A DNA stretch of 64,000 nt from Topomyia yanbarensis (lineage: Eukaryota > Arthropoda > Insecta > Diptera > Culicidae), in NCBI RefSeq assembly GCF_030247195.1, contig NC_080672.1:348562413-348626412 (forward strand). The letters run 5' to 3'. This document shows, in pieces, positions 43,405 through 54,361 of the stretch. How positions within the stretch are numbered: position 1 is the stretch's first letter; every line of letters begins with the position of its first letter. The translations under genes and the position numbers were made by a program. The notes beneath the pieces were generated by a model. It saw only the letters and a program-made list of their open reading frames with translations, searched no databases and was not told the origin of the DNA.

Positions 43405-43615
43405 AGCTGGGGTAAGTTGGCGGGTTTTCCGCGTCACATATTTTTGTTTCTATAAATGGAGACAATGCATCAAACACTTTAATAAAATTAAGAATTGTTG
43501 CCAACAGTCTGCTCTTTCATACCATGTGTCCTATTTTGCAAGTTCTACCTACATCAAAGCGGTACAAAATGAAAACTGAAAACACCGTCAACCAGCCCTG
43601 GTCTCGCATATTGTA
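43405..43615 (-). repeat. repeat copy, inverted relative to 63768-63965
   Basis: The reverse complement matches 63768-63965 (GACGGTGTTTTCAGTTT, CGCTTTGATGTAG.TAGA, CTTGCAAAATAG, GACGCGGAAA.CCCGCCAA). It ends near GGGGTAAGTTGGCGGG. Non-coding, dispersed. Confidence 0.6.
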
Positions 43616-43880
43616 GTAATTTTTAAATTCTTCTCCTAATTTTGAGCAATAAACTTTTGTTGTTATTCAAAGTAAACGTTAAAAAAATTCGTTAGAAAAT
43701 CCAATAAATTATTAAAGTTGCATCTTTATTAATTTTAAATCTATGTTCAAACACCAATTTCGGTTAGCCTTGTAACGACTTTCCGATTGTGGCTTTACCT
43801 CTAACAAAATTCGAAAGTTATTTTTTCAATCTATCAAAGCAAAACCTTGCCACTACATCCCACTATAGAAGTTGATCTTG

Positions 43881-43936
43881 TCTTTCGAAAGTCTTCATGC
43901 AGTTCTGTCATCAACTGCATGAAGACTTTTGAAAGA
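43881..43936. repeat. 56-base hairpin with 24-bp stem
   Basis: TCTTTCGAAAGTCTTCATGC continuing to 43904 pairs with 43913-43936 with essentially one mismatch, leaving an 8-base loop (CTGTCATC). The size is at the small end for a pre-miRNA and also fits a micro-MITE. Nothing nearby decides between them. Confidence 0.55.
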
Positions 43937-44249
43937 TACGTGGTAACTCTCAAATTAACAATGATTTTTGTTCGAAAATTGTTGTGAATACTAATTGATA
44001 TGTTCTAATAGTTCGTTGAATCAATATTATATTTAAAACATCAACAACAATGAAAACATTTTTAATCAGCATTTCCTCATAACCCTTTCAATTACTCTAA
44101 AGATGTGTTGCATCGTTTGTTACTATTCATTCTTCAAACCTCACAATAAATTGTTCATAGTCCATTAAACTCCATAATCTCATCTTCATATAATAAGCGC
44201 CGACGACAGTTGTTGTTATATCTCAATTCACCAATCCAATAAAACCATG
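43937..44249. other. no gene recognised
   Basis: AT-rich non-coding sequence, no repeats recognised. Confidence 0.35.
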
Positions 44250-45591
44250 ATCCCCCTGCTAGGTGAATCAACGCATTTCTTTGCACATTATCTCACAGGT
44301 CACTTGTGGGGTATTGCCGTTTGAAGTAAGCTGTTCACCGGCCTACTGCAGCTTTTATTTCCAGTCCAACGCCACCCATGATTGGCAAGATCTATCTCTC
44401 GGATGGATGCATGCCGTGTTCCAGTGCCACTCTGTGTCTGAATTTCAATTCGAATCACACTAGATGTAATACCTACTTATCTATCTATGCTGCGCTCGAG
44501 GAGACCGGGTTACAGCTAATCATGAACTTAATTGAAGTTTCTTATGGTTTGATACTTAATAGCAGGCACCACCCGCCCCGCCATCCAGCGACTGACTGAT
44601 CGGGGAGACACTGAACCTTCGAACGGAATCGATTTTCCGTTGACCGTTGACCGGGGTCGCCTAGCACCGGATCGCCGCTGCTCTACATACTGCTGGGTAA
44701 AGTGAAACCGAGCATGATTATTGCCGAGCGGTCGATTATCTAACCCGATCCATTCAGGTGCTTTTGGTGACCAGCTTGGACAACTTTGTTTTAGACCACA
44801 GGTATGTTGAAGGCGAAAACGATTTGGTAAAGTCAGCGAATGGTAGGGCAGGTAGAAGGTATCGATATGTAATTACAGTACATACGCTACGTACCACAGG
44901 TTGAACACCGTTGCCGTGTAGGTGGGGGTTTGGATTTCGGGGATGATTCACCTTGTAAGTAAAGCGAAACCCACAAAGAATTTACTTTCTGTGACTGGCT
45001 TATGGCGGTCGCTTTGAACACTCACTCACTCACTCACTTGTTTAGTTTAGAACCGACCACGCTCCGCTGGCAGTACAGTCAGGTCAATACCGATTGAATC
45101 TAGACGCTGATTCTGCCGCCACGAACAATTTTCTTCCACCACTCAAATGCTTCCGATCGTCTTGAGGTGCCGCGCGAGACTAAGCTCAGCGCGGTTTGCC
45201 AGATTTTTTTTTTCGTCAGCGACTACACTCTTGGCGAGGGAAAATATTGATTGCAAATTTTCAAGCTTTTCAACTCTTTCGATAGCCAGCCAAGAGCAGC
45301 GGCAGCAGCTGTTTACTATACCTAGCCCCAGCTACAGTTCTTATACATTAGGAGGACAAACACGATCGTGATCTACGCTTTAGAGAGTGAGAGCGCTCCG
45401 AGCGGACACGTGTTGGTTCTGTACGCCCGGCCACCCGCCCGCCGCGCCGGGTGGTCTGTACAGTGGGAGAAATTGTTACGAAAATAGATTAAACCCCCCG
45501 GTACACTCGGCGGTGGTTGTTGTAATTGTAAGCTGTTTAGGTAATTCATCAACAGTGTACTTTGGGTACTGTTCGTCTTGGCGACTAAAGT
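44250..45591 (+). promoter_or_regulatory. repeat-poor GC-rich island, possible promoter and non-coding first exon
   Basis: Over about 1.3 kb the composition rises well above the surroundings (for example GCCGCGCCGGGTGGTC near 45440) and no dispersed repeat is seen. Short frames exist on both strands but none is conserved-looking. The island ends at CTAAAGT followed by GTGAGTAGG, a strong donor match at 45592-45597. CACTCACTCACTCACT lies at about 45022 and GCAGTACAGTCAGG (initiator-like) near 45070. A distal non-coding exon of a gene outside the window would fit, and so would an enhancer. Confidence 0.35.
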
Positions 45592-45597
45592 GTGAGT

Positions 45598-46689
45598 AGG
45601 AAATTATTGCTGCACGGAATATTTATTATTGAATCGGATGTATTTATTTGGACTGTAATTGTGTTTTGCTCATATGCATATTGAAATCGTATTATGTTTC
45701 GGTTGCTCTGTCTTAATTTTTCGCTTCTGGCTCTTCGACAGTAAATCGTAAAAATGTTGTACGTACAGTACTACATCTTTCATTTTTTTTCAATTCACAT
45801 GGTTTATATTCTCTTCGATATATTGGATGTTGCCCATTCCATTGGGATATAGTACATCAAATGAACACATTCAAATCCTTACTTCATACAAACATAAATG
45901 ATCACAATCAACCAAAATTATTAGTAGTTTTGATATAAACTCAATCAAGTTGATTTCTTCCGATTCGATCATTAACGACTTTAAAAAAAAGTAAAAAAAA
46001 ATCAGGTACATATAATTTTATTGGACTATTTACTTTTTGTTCGCATTACACTGCAATTTAAAGATTACCCTGAATACTGGGTAATTTGGTTAATTTGTAG
46101 TAAACGACTAGCTCAATCTGGTTCTATTTCCTCAGAGTCGGCATTCGCGCTGCTCAGAAGAAAATTCACAACCGTTAGTTTACCTGGTACCAGTTCCAAC
46201 TAACAAAACCTGTTTAAATGCAAGTACTGGTGCAATTAAATCTTTCTCATTTACCCAAACTATGATTCCATATCTTGTTATGTTCAATAAAGATTTGACA
46301 ATAATAATGCTTTGTCATTACCCTTACCTTCTACCGTATGCGTGGTATAGTTTAAAGCTTGTTGCTTTCTCAGAATTTATAATCTCTTACTTTAAATAAT
46401 TTTTCAGGGAAATCATTAAAATTGCTTGAATTAATATTCTAGAATATACTAATTACACGGTGCTAAAGTTATTTTGTACTTTTCAAGTGACCTAGTATAG
46501 GTTGTAGATCTCGCCAAATGCAGCACAAGACAATGTTTGAAAAATGTTGTATACCCCCAAAATCTAGATTTGGGAACTCTCGGCATTAAGAAAAATTCTT
46601 CGCGGCCATTTTTCAAAGGATTCCAAATCTTTTGGTTGTTCTGGAAGAAGAAATTACCTTTCCAACAGTATGCTATGTTATATTCTTTT
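45598..46689. other. no gene; one repeat-end scrap near 46225
   Basis: AT-rich non-coding sequence. At 46222-46300 CTGGTGCAATTAAATCTTTC and CCAAACTATGATTC match the repeat end at 63610-63650, so a decayed end of that family lies here. Confidence 0.4.
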
Positions 46690-49340
46690 CTCAAAGATAC
46701 TTTGCGTTTTCCGGGCCCCGTGGTGGTGGAGGAACACTATGTGGGAAGCTAAGCTGCAAGCAACCGGGCGGGTCATAGATGGTGGATAATGCTTAGTCGC
46801 GCTAGCAACTAGTTGTGATTCGCGACCCGACCCGTGGCGGGGGCTGACTGCGGTTGTGGTAGGACGAGGTAGTGGGCCCTACACGCTCTAGGCCTAAATA
46901 CCACATGCCCTAAAGTAGTCCTGACAAGGCGAGCCAGCGCCGCCTTTAAATAATCGCTTAGCCCAAATCTCTCTCTCTTCCCGTGATCCTTCAGCGTTAC
47001 TGCAAGGTTGGCGCAGGTCTAGCTAGCCGCCCATAAAAATAGCATGCTCAGGAAGTTCAACAAGAAATTTCGGATGGACCAAATTGGCACAGACGTACGC
47101 AACGGAAACGGACAAGAAACTGGAAACTAGGGACATGGAACTGCAGGTTAACTTTATCGGGAGCACTCACATACTTGCTGGACCAGGACTAAAGCAGCCA
47201 TAAGCAGCACTGCGGAGAGCGTCCTGGGATACGTACAGAGTAGTCAACGGAACGATTGGTTCAATGGCGAGTGCCAAGTGATATTGGACGAGAAGAATGC
47301 AGCACGTCAGAACGTGGAGTCATATCGACGGAAGCGAAAACAGCAGACATGCCGTAGACTCAGGTGATTCGCATTTCTAATGCCAAAAGATCTTGACTCC
47401 TACGGTAGCAGACAAAAAGTTAAGTCGCCGGTAAGCTCTAAGCTTGCATATATGATCCTTCCACGCTTTTCTAAACTTTCTCCCTTCAACTCCTTGCTCT
47501 CCCTTGAGTACTAAGGCGATTAATATTGAAAAATATACTTCACCTTCCAGTCCCTTGCTAATTAAATGCCGTAACAACTGTTGACAAATTTACTCAATAG
47601 GTCGTTGATAAAAAATGGTTAACCAAAAATGGTAAAATAGAAGGTGACCTCTTGACGGACGAACGTGAGGTGGTTGAAAGGTGGAGGCAGTACTACAATG
47701 AACATCTGAATGGTGCGTAGGCGGACAATCGGGCGTTCGAGGAGGACGATTATGTCAGTGTCGCAGCCGACGGGGATGTACCGGCGCCCACTATGAATGA
47801 GGTAAACGAGGCTATTCAACAGCTCAAGAACAACAAGGCTGCTGGTAAGGATGGTCTAGGAGCGGAACTCTTCAAGGTGGGTCCGGAGAAACTGACGGAA
47901 AGCATGCACCGAATAATCGAAAGAATCTGGGACAGAGAACAGCTACCAGAGGAGTGGAAGGAAGGGGTCATCACCCCGATATACAAGAAAGGCGACAAAT
48001 TGGACTGTGAAGACTACAGAGCGACCACAGTGACAAATGCCGCTTACAAAGTGCTATCCCAGATTCTGTTCCGGCGCCTATCACCGCTGGTAAATGGATT
48101 TGTCGGGAGTTATTAGGGCGGTTTCATCAACGGTAGATCAACAAACGATCAAATCTTTACTATACGGCAAATCCTCCAAAAATGCCGTGAATACCAGGTC
48201 CGACACATCACCTGTTCATCGACTTTAAAGCCGCATATGACACGGTGGACCGTGTAGAGCTATAGAAAATGATGGACGAGAACGGCTTCCCTGGGAAGCT
48301 GACAAGACTGATTAAGGCAACGATGGATGGTGTAAGGTGTTGTGTCAAAATTTCAGGCGGCCTCTCGGGTCCGTTTGGAACACGCAGGGGACTAAGACAA
48401 GGCGGTGGGTTGTCCTGTCTGCTGTTCAATATAGCGCTGGAAGGTGTAATGCGAAGAGCGGGGTTCAACATGCGGGGCACGATTTTCACGAGGTCCGGAC
48501 AGTTCGTGTGCTTCGCTGACGACGTGGACATAATCGGTAGAAACAAGGAGACGGTAGCAGATCTGTATACTCGACTGAAGCGGGAAGCAGGACGAGTAGG
48601 ACTGAAGATAAATGTGTCTAAGACGAAGTACATGCTGGCTGGCGGAACCGATCACGATAGGGAACGCTTGGGCAGTAGTATTACGATCGACGGCGACGAG
48701 TTCGAGGTGGTTGACGAGTTCATCTATCTAGGCTCATTGATGACTGCGGACAATAACACCAGCCGGGAGATCAGAAGGCGTATTATCTCTGGAAGTCGTG
48801 CTTACTATGGGCTCCACAAAACTTTGAGATCCAAGAAGCTTCACCACCGCACGAAATGCGCCATGTACAACACACTGATTAGACCGGTGGTTCTCTACGG
48901 GCACGAAACGTGGACAATGCTCGAGGAGGATCTTCAAGCACTCGAAGTCTTCGAAAGAAGGGTGCTGAGAAGGATCTTCGGTGGTGTGCAGGAGGATGGT
49001 GTGTGGAGGAGAAGGATGAACCACGGATTTGCGCGACTCTATGGTGAGCCAAGTATCCGGAAAGTAGCTCAAGCTGGAAGGGTACGGTGGGCGGAGCATG
49101 TTGTGCGGATACCGGACAACAACCCCACCAAGTTGGTTTTCACCTCCAACCCGGCAGGTACAAGACGGAGAGGTTCCCGGTGGCTGGACCAAGTGGAGCA
49201 GAACCTGGCGAGTATCGGGCACCTGAGAGGTTGGAGACAAGCAGCAACTGACCGAGAGACGTGGCGGAATATTGTGGAACAGATTAAATCATGTTAATAT
49301 GATGTACAATCAGGAAATATAAATACACACCAAAAAATCT
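46690..49340 (+). mobile_element. decayed RTE-like LINE
   Basis: A GC-rich 5' leader (46700-47090) is followed by GGACATGGAACTGCAGG (the endonuclease start motif LGTWNCR in one frame at about 47126). A large deletion removes the endonuclease. The linker RNDWFNGECQ (about 47240) and the reverse transcriptase then run to 49297. The ORF ends at a TAA about 40 bp before the sequence changes character, a short 3'UTR typical of RTE elements. Around 47366-47600 foreign AT-rich sequence interrupts the frame. JAM-type RTE elements are known from mosquitoes. The precise family is not established here. Confidence 0.75.
47160..49297 (+). pseudogene. RTE-like reverse transcriptase, frameshifted
   Basis: Segment 47793-48116 carries the early RT motifs (LKNNKAAGKDGL, YKKGDKLDCEDYRA) and stops at TAG 48114-48116. 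The next block (GRSTNDQIFTIRQILQKC, DFKAAYDTVDR) is in shifted frames. A TAG at about 48262 precedes the long segment 48269-49297 (342 codons), which has GLRQGGGLSCLLFNIALE, FADDVDII (catalytic box) and IKRATM-type thumb sequence. It also has the C-terminal LGSLMTADNN and SRAYYGLHKTLRSKKL region typical of RTE-like proteins. The RQGDPLS motif is altered to RQGGGLS. At least three breaks make this inactive. Confidence 0.8.
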
Positions 49341-49409
49341 GAATTTTATCGTTGAAGTAATTGCAAACATGACACAATTCAACAACTCGTAATTCACGAA
49401 ATGACGAAA

Positions 49410-49910
49410 CATTACCGTGTTCCGTTTAATTTTACATGATACATATACTTTACATGCGCAATGAAATAAAATTACACTTCCTACCATTCAGAACAAACGC
49501 TGTAGGGTGATGAGCCTATTTGCACCAGGTTTCTATTATCACCCTACCCATTTGAAGCCGTTGGTTAGAGCAGTGTCTGCCATCTTTGTTCAACGCATTG
49601 AGTCAAATGGTAGCGCAACAATAGGGGCACTCGATTCGAGTTTTCATTGTGCTCAAACACGAGAATTTTACTGTTTTCAACGAATTTGTGTTATTATATT
49701 GGTTCTTAACAGAGAAGCAAAGCGGTTTATGTCAATTTTTACGCATTCCATTCATTGTAAGGCAAGAAATTACCGAATTAGTGAGGCACCTTGCTTAGTA
49801 TGGTGAAAATAGGCTCATCACCCTATATGGAGTAATTTTACATGATTTACGAAATTAAACGGCATGTAAAATTAAAATCAAACTTAAAATTAAGTCATTT
49901 TTTAAGCTCG
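49410..49910. repeat. dispersed TTTTACATG repeat, split by a TA element
   Basis: Short stretches around 49420-49490 and 49830-49900 share TTTAATTTTACATGAT and AATTAAACGGCATGTAAAAT words in inverted orientation. The 319-bp element at 49505-49823 separates them. Confidence 0.4.
49505..49823. mobile_element. 319-bp TA-target MITE
   Basis: The ends are inverted repeats GGGTGATGAGCCTATTTGC at the left and GGGTGATGAGCCTATTTTC on the opposite strand, flanked by TA (49503-49504 and 49824-49825). The TA target suggests a Tc1/mariner-type or similar source. The inner frame at 49507-49806 (99 codons) begins within the inverted repeat and is not a gene. Confidence 0.7.
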
Positions 49911-50608
49911 TATATGTCAGGGTCAGGAGACGTAAATTTATACTACTTTTTCTAGGTGTGTATATACTTTGCGTTTTGGGGTCAATAATATGAAAATAAC
50001 CATAATTTTTCGATTTTTCCATGGAAATTATGAAAATTACGCAATCTTACGTTTTTTTAAATAAAACTTTAGAGAAAGCATTAAATTTCGCATCCAACTA
50101 CCTGTTTATTATCAAAATCGGTTGAAAAATGGTAGAGTTATTACTTTTTTTCCAAATTGGAAACATGCACGCATGAACTCTTAAGAGGTTAGTGAGATAT
50201 TGTCTTGCACTATAGGATTCTATAATTATATTTTCCGTTGTTTTTTCCAGTTTTAAATTCAAAGTTCACACCCATACTTTTGAATGTATACGTAATCGTG
50301 CAAAAAAAATCTATTTTTCAAAAATTTTATGTGAGACCGTCCCCTTAAAAGTTCATGCGAACGAGTTTCTAATTTGGAAAAAAATTAATACCTCTGCTAT
50401 TTTTCAACCAATTATGATCATAAACTGGTCGTTGGATGAAGAATTAAATGTTCTCTTTAAATTGTTATTAAAATAAAGGCGCTTCCAAATAAAAATGTTG
50501 AGCAATTTCCAAACTTTTAATGAAAAAATCGCAAAATAATGCTTACTTTCATATTGTTGTCCCAAAACCGCAAAGTTCTTTTAACAAAAGAACATAGCAT
50601 ACCGTTCA
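49911..50608. other. no gene recognised
   Basis: AT-rich non-coding DNA before LINE copy 2. Confidence 0.4.
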
Positions 50609-51569
50609 TTCGTTTTCGAGCTATCGATCGAGACACAAGTGTTTTTTTTTCAGTCCGTGCTGTGTATAGCTACAAAGAATAGTGCTAAACCGAGTTCAAG
50701 GTTATCTTGCCAGTTCGGTTCGGTCCTCAGTCTTTTGTTCGCGTTTGAGGATTAAACAATAGCCAGCTGTATAAGCTGGATCGGTTCGTCGTTGGACACC
50801 ACTTCAAACCTAAGTGGTTTTTATCTTTCGTAGCACATTTATTGCTTTCTTCTGTCTGCGCGGACGCTGACCCCGTGCGTTGACGTTTTCGATGGTTCCC
50901 TCTCCAGATGGTCAAATGAAGGTTGAATCGGGCTCAACTCCTAATGCCTAATGCCGCCCGGCCCAAATGAACTCTCAACTGGTCCATTTGTGGTCTTCTT
51001 TCGGTCCAAGACTAAATCGCTGAATCTTCTTCAGATTTCTAAAGACCTGACGGAACAGTTCTCGGCTGTGACCGAAATTTCAAAGGTCCGCTCGGACAAG
51101 ATAAGGGTGTTGCTGGCCAACTCAAAGCAAGCAAACGATATTTTTTTGCTGTGAGCACTTTACGCGGGATTATAACGTGTATAATATACACTGTATATTC
51201 CAGCTGTAAAGGTACGGTCTGTAGGCGTCGTCACCGATAAAAGTTTGACGTGCGAGGATCTGCTGCAGTACGGGGTTGGCCGTTTTCGAGACCGCTTACT
51301 CCAGTCAGTGAAAATACTAGAGTGCAAGAGTTTGCACTCAGTAGTAGTTTCGGGGGATGGTTCAAAAACGTACCGCCAATCAAACTCTTATCGGGTAACC
51401 TTCGCTGGTACCGCTTTGCCGAACTACATCCTCTTGCGCAAGATTCGTCTGCCTGTGTATCTGTTTGTACCGTCATGAATTGCACAAAGTGTAAACAATT
51501 GGGTCACACTGCCACCCATTGCATTGTAGTAATAAGGCTGTGGATAATGCGGGGAGAATCATCTAGATG

Positions 51570-52040
51570 CTTGAGCTTGTACGACTGAAGCTAGCTGAAG
51601 TTGCACAGGGAATCAGTAGATAATTATGCTTGGGAGTGCGAAAAATCTTTCAATATGCAACTCCTGATAATCCTAAAGTGTTTATTGATCAATACCGGCG
51701 CCGGCCAGGCCCGAACGTAGATCGCGGAAGCAAAGGGAAGGAATTGTTAGTCCGATACTTGCTTTTGCTAAAGGCCGTATATGCTACTGCGCACTCCACA
51801 AGTATCACGGGAGGAGGATATTTGTTAGTAAGTATAGACGGTGGATTCTACTTCTTCTTTACCGACGCCAGAGAGGTGACTCCACTATCGGGGACCAACG
51901 GCTTTACTTCCCTTCCGAAGGAAGACGTGACCACAGATTTTTTCACCTTAGAAAAATCTAAACGATCACAACTGGAATTTAACCCAGGCCAACTGGAATG
52001 AGTGGCAGTCACGCTTACCACTGAACCACCGGTGCCGTCA
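51570..52040 (-). mobile_element. tRNA-headed SINE-like insertion (471 bp)
   Basis: Read on the minus strand from 52040 the insert starts like a tRNA: GGTGGTTCAGTGG (A box, near 52019-52030) and GGGTTAAATTCC (B box, 51974-51985), an RNA polymerase III promoter. A body with AAGCCGTTGGTCCC follows, a phrase seen in insect tRNA-SINEs. The 3' end is not poly-A (TACAAGCTCAAG). CTAGATG is duplicated on both sides (51563-51569 and 52041-52047). The insertion splits the second zinc knuckle of LINE ORF1, which resumes at once. Confidence 0.75.
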
Positions 52041-52149
52041 CTAGATGATTCGTGCAGTAAGAAAGCCGAAAAGTGTCCTAACTGTGCAAAGAGTCTGCAT
52101 GATATCTCGGCATGTCCCGCGTACAAACTACGCGGGGATAAACTGAAAC

Positions 52150-52424
52150 CACAGATAACAGACGTTTAGGCTCGATTTGAATCGTGTGTAAATACCCGGT
52201 ACTGAAATTCCGAATATATCAGATGTCTGAAACACGTTTGAAAAACGTTTGTAGATGGCGCAGTGATCGATACAATGCAGTTTAGAGTGCAGCTGTCAAA
52301 CGCGTGTAGCAAACAGTTGCGTAGATGGCAATAGTGAAACACGGATTTCCAACGCTTATAAATTTGAAAGTTTATACTGGTTTTTTAAGAAATTTTGTTC
52401 TAGCCTAAACGTCTGTTATCTGTG
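52150..52424. mobile_element. 275-bp MITE with perfect 23-bp inverted ends
   Basis: Left 23 bases (52150-52172, starting CACAGATAACAGACG) and right 23 bases (52402-52424) are exact reverse complements. The 7-bp word CTGAAAC is duplicated at 52143-52149 and 52425-52431. ORF1 reads correctly again (KRSLAG) once the insert and one copy are set aside, so both boundaries are certain. No coding sequence. A 7-bp duplication with CA...TG ends is unlike hAT (8) or Tc1 (2). P-type elements are one candidate. Confidence 0.85.
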
Positions 52425-53337
52425 CTGAAACGTTCCCTTGCGGGACGATCCAAACGTTCTTTCGCAGAGATGCTAAAGAAAGCTACGCCACCATCCTCAA
52501 CAAACATCTATGTTCACTTGCCTCCTGACGAGGGCGAGGCTGATGACCCACAAGAGGGAACATCTACTAGGGTGCCTAGAAGTTATAGCAAAAGGACGAA
52601 CATTTCTTCTCCTAAAGTTCCTTGTAAAGGCCAGAAGGTATCCCTTGACGGGGCTCCGAAAGTGACATCTATTGGAAGTGCTGCAACCAAACCGAAGCAA
52701 GTAGCTCCTGGTCTCGGAGGATTAAGCTCAGAGAAGGAGTTGTTTCAGTTCGAGAATAATCACAGCACTGGAATTATCAAACTCTCGGACATAGTGGACT
52801 GGATAATAAAAACTTTCAATATAACTGATCCTATTAAAAGTCTTATGTTAGCTTTTCTCCCTACAGTAAGAACATTTTTGAAGCAGTTGACTGCTAAATG
52901 GCCCCTCCTTTCAGCGATTGTATCCTTCGATGGCTAATTCATCGAACGAGGTCACGTATTTGATCACTGTTCTACACTGGAATTGCAGAAGTATCATCCC
53001 GAAAATCGATTCCTTCAAAATTTTAATAGATAGTTTGAGTTGCGATGCATTTGCATTATGTGAAACTTGGGTAACTTCAAATATAGATCTCAACTTCCAC
53101 GATTGTAATATTATTCGCCTGGTTCGAGACACCTTCTATGGAGGAGTTTTTTGGAGATCAAAAAGTGCTATTCTTTCTACAGAATTAACCTCCCTCGATA
53201 AAAGGTATTGAAGTTGTCGCTTGTCAAGTAACAACCAAAGGCAAAGGCCTTTGCATAGCTTCTATATATATTCCCCCCAACACAGGCACCGACGACTACA
53301 AGACATCTTAGAATCCCTGCCAGCACCGCGACTAGTT

Positions 53338-54361
53338 TGTAACCAGTCAGGGTAACAATTTAGCACTGGGTGGAAATATACCTCTTTTGCGTATACACTC
53401 CGTAGAGTGTATTGTTTACGTAAAGTTATGCTCACCACTGTTCCATATGATCGTTCGCTTTTTACGTTAAATTTTGTTTATATTTTGTGAACGATTTGGT
53501 TAGATCAGATTGGGGTAATTTTTGTTAAACACGCGGCGGTACGGTTTTTTTGGTGTTGGTGTTTGTTTTTTTCGTGTCGTGAGGAAGGCGGTCATCGACT
53601 TTTTTAGAAAGTGACGAACCACGGCGTAGAACAGACGTCCGTAAATAGTGTTTTTTCCGGGACAGTCCCGCCACTGGACCGAGAATTAAGCGCGTGCGAC
53701 GGCAAGTAATCCTGTCGAAAAGTGTCGGTCGTGGTTCGGTTACCATAGTGTTTTGTGGTGTTGGGTCGCCGTATATCAGAAGCTAAACGCAAAGGAGCCA
53801 CCCGCTTCCTCGGCTAATTACCAAGGACCCAGTGACACCACGCCGCCCTCAATGTGGAGGATCAGCCGAACGAGCATAGCTCTCCTCCACAGTTAATCGC
53901 AAAGGAGGGCGAAGCAGGTAGGACAACGGATCCACCTGACGTAGTTTACTAAGGTATCTACCTGGGCCATCCACGGGGAGTGAGTGGACCCGGCGATTAA
54001 TCGCCCTCTCGCTAGGGAGGTTCCAACAAAAGAGCCTTCCTCACCTCCCTGGCTAATTGTAAAGGACCGCTGCGATAGCAGCCAACGGTACCAGCAGGAG
54101 AACACGGCCGTCGAAGTCCCGGCCGGTCGGATAAACCTTCGCGTTCCGCCATGGCCAAAAGTAGCTGATTAGTTTCACCGGCGTAGTGCAGCACAGAGGA
54201 GAGGAGAATAAAAGTCGGTAAATTTAGTTCATTTGTTTTTTTCTTTTTTTTGTTTGTTATTATACGAAAATCCGAAATTCCGGTAGGAACACCTAGGCCG
54301 CCCTGAAAAGAAGGGTTCGCCGGGCACAAGAACCCGAGTAGTGGGCAAATCCCTACTTACA
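53338..54361 (+). mobile_element. probable solo LTR (1024 bp)
   Basis: The insert begins TGTAACCAGTC and ends CCCTACTTACA, with short inverted TGTAA/TTACA ends as in retroviral-type LTRs. AGTT (53334-53337) and AATT (54362-54365) flank it and could be a 4-bp duplication with one change. LINE ORF2 continues on the far side. A late AATAAA inside GAGAATAAAAGTCGG (near 54205), followed by a T-rich tract, suits an LTR polyadenylation region. No internal gag-pol is present. BEL/Pao or Ty3-type origin is possible. Confidence 0.55.

Larger units (their letters stand above)
50892..52937 (+). pseudogene. ORF1 remnants of LINE copy 2
   Basis: Starts at ATG 50892 but hits a TAA within 20 codons. The RRM-like part resumes at 50951-51154 (GPFVVFFRSKTKSLNLLQIS), and the next part at 51245-51478. 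The first zinc knuckle (CTKCKQLGHTATHC) is intact. The second is split by the SINE and the third (CPNCAKSLHDISAC) follows it. The MITE then interrupts before LKRSLAG. The C-terminal half is open from 52422 to TAA at 52935-52937, with GGA where copy 1 has TGA. Confidence 0.8.
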
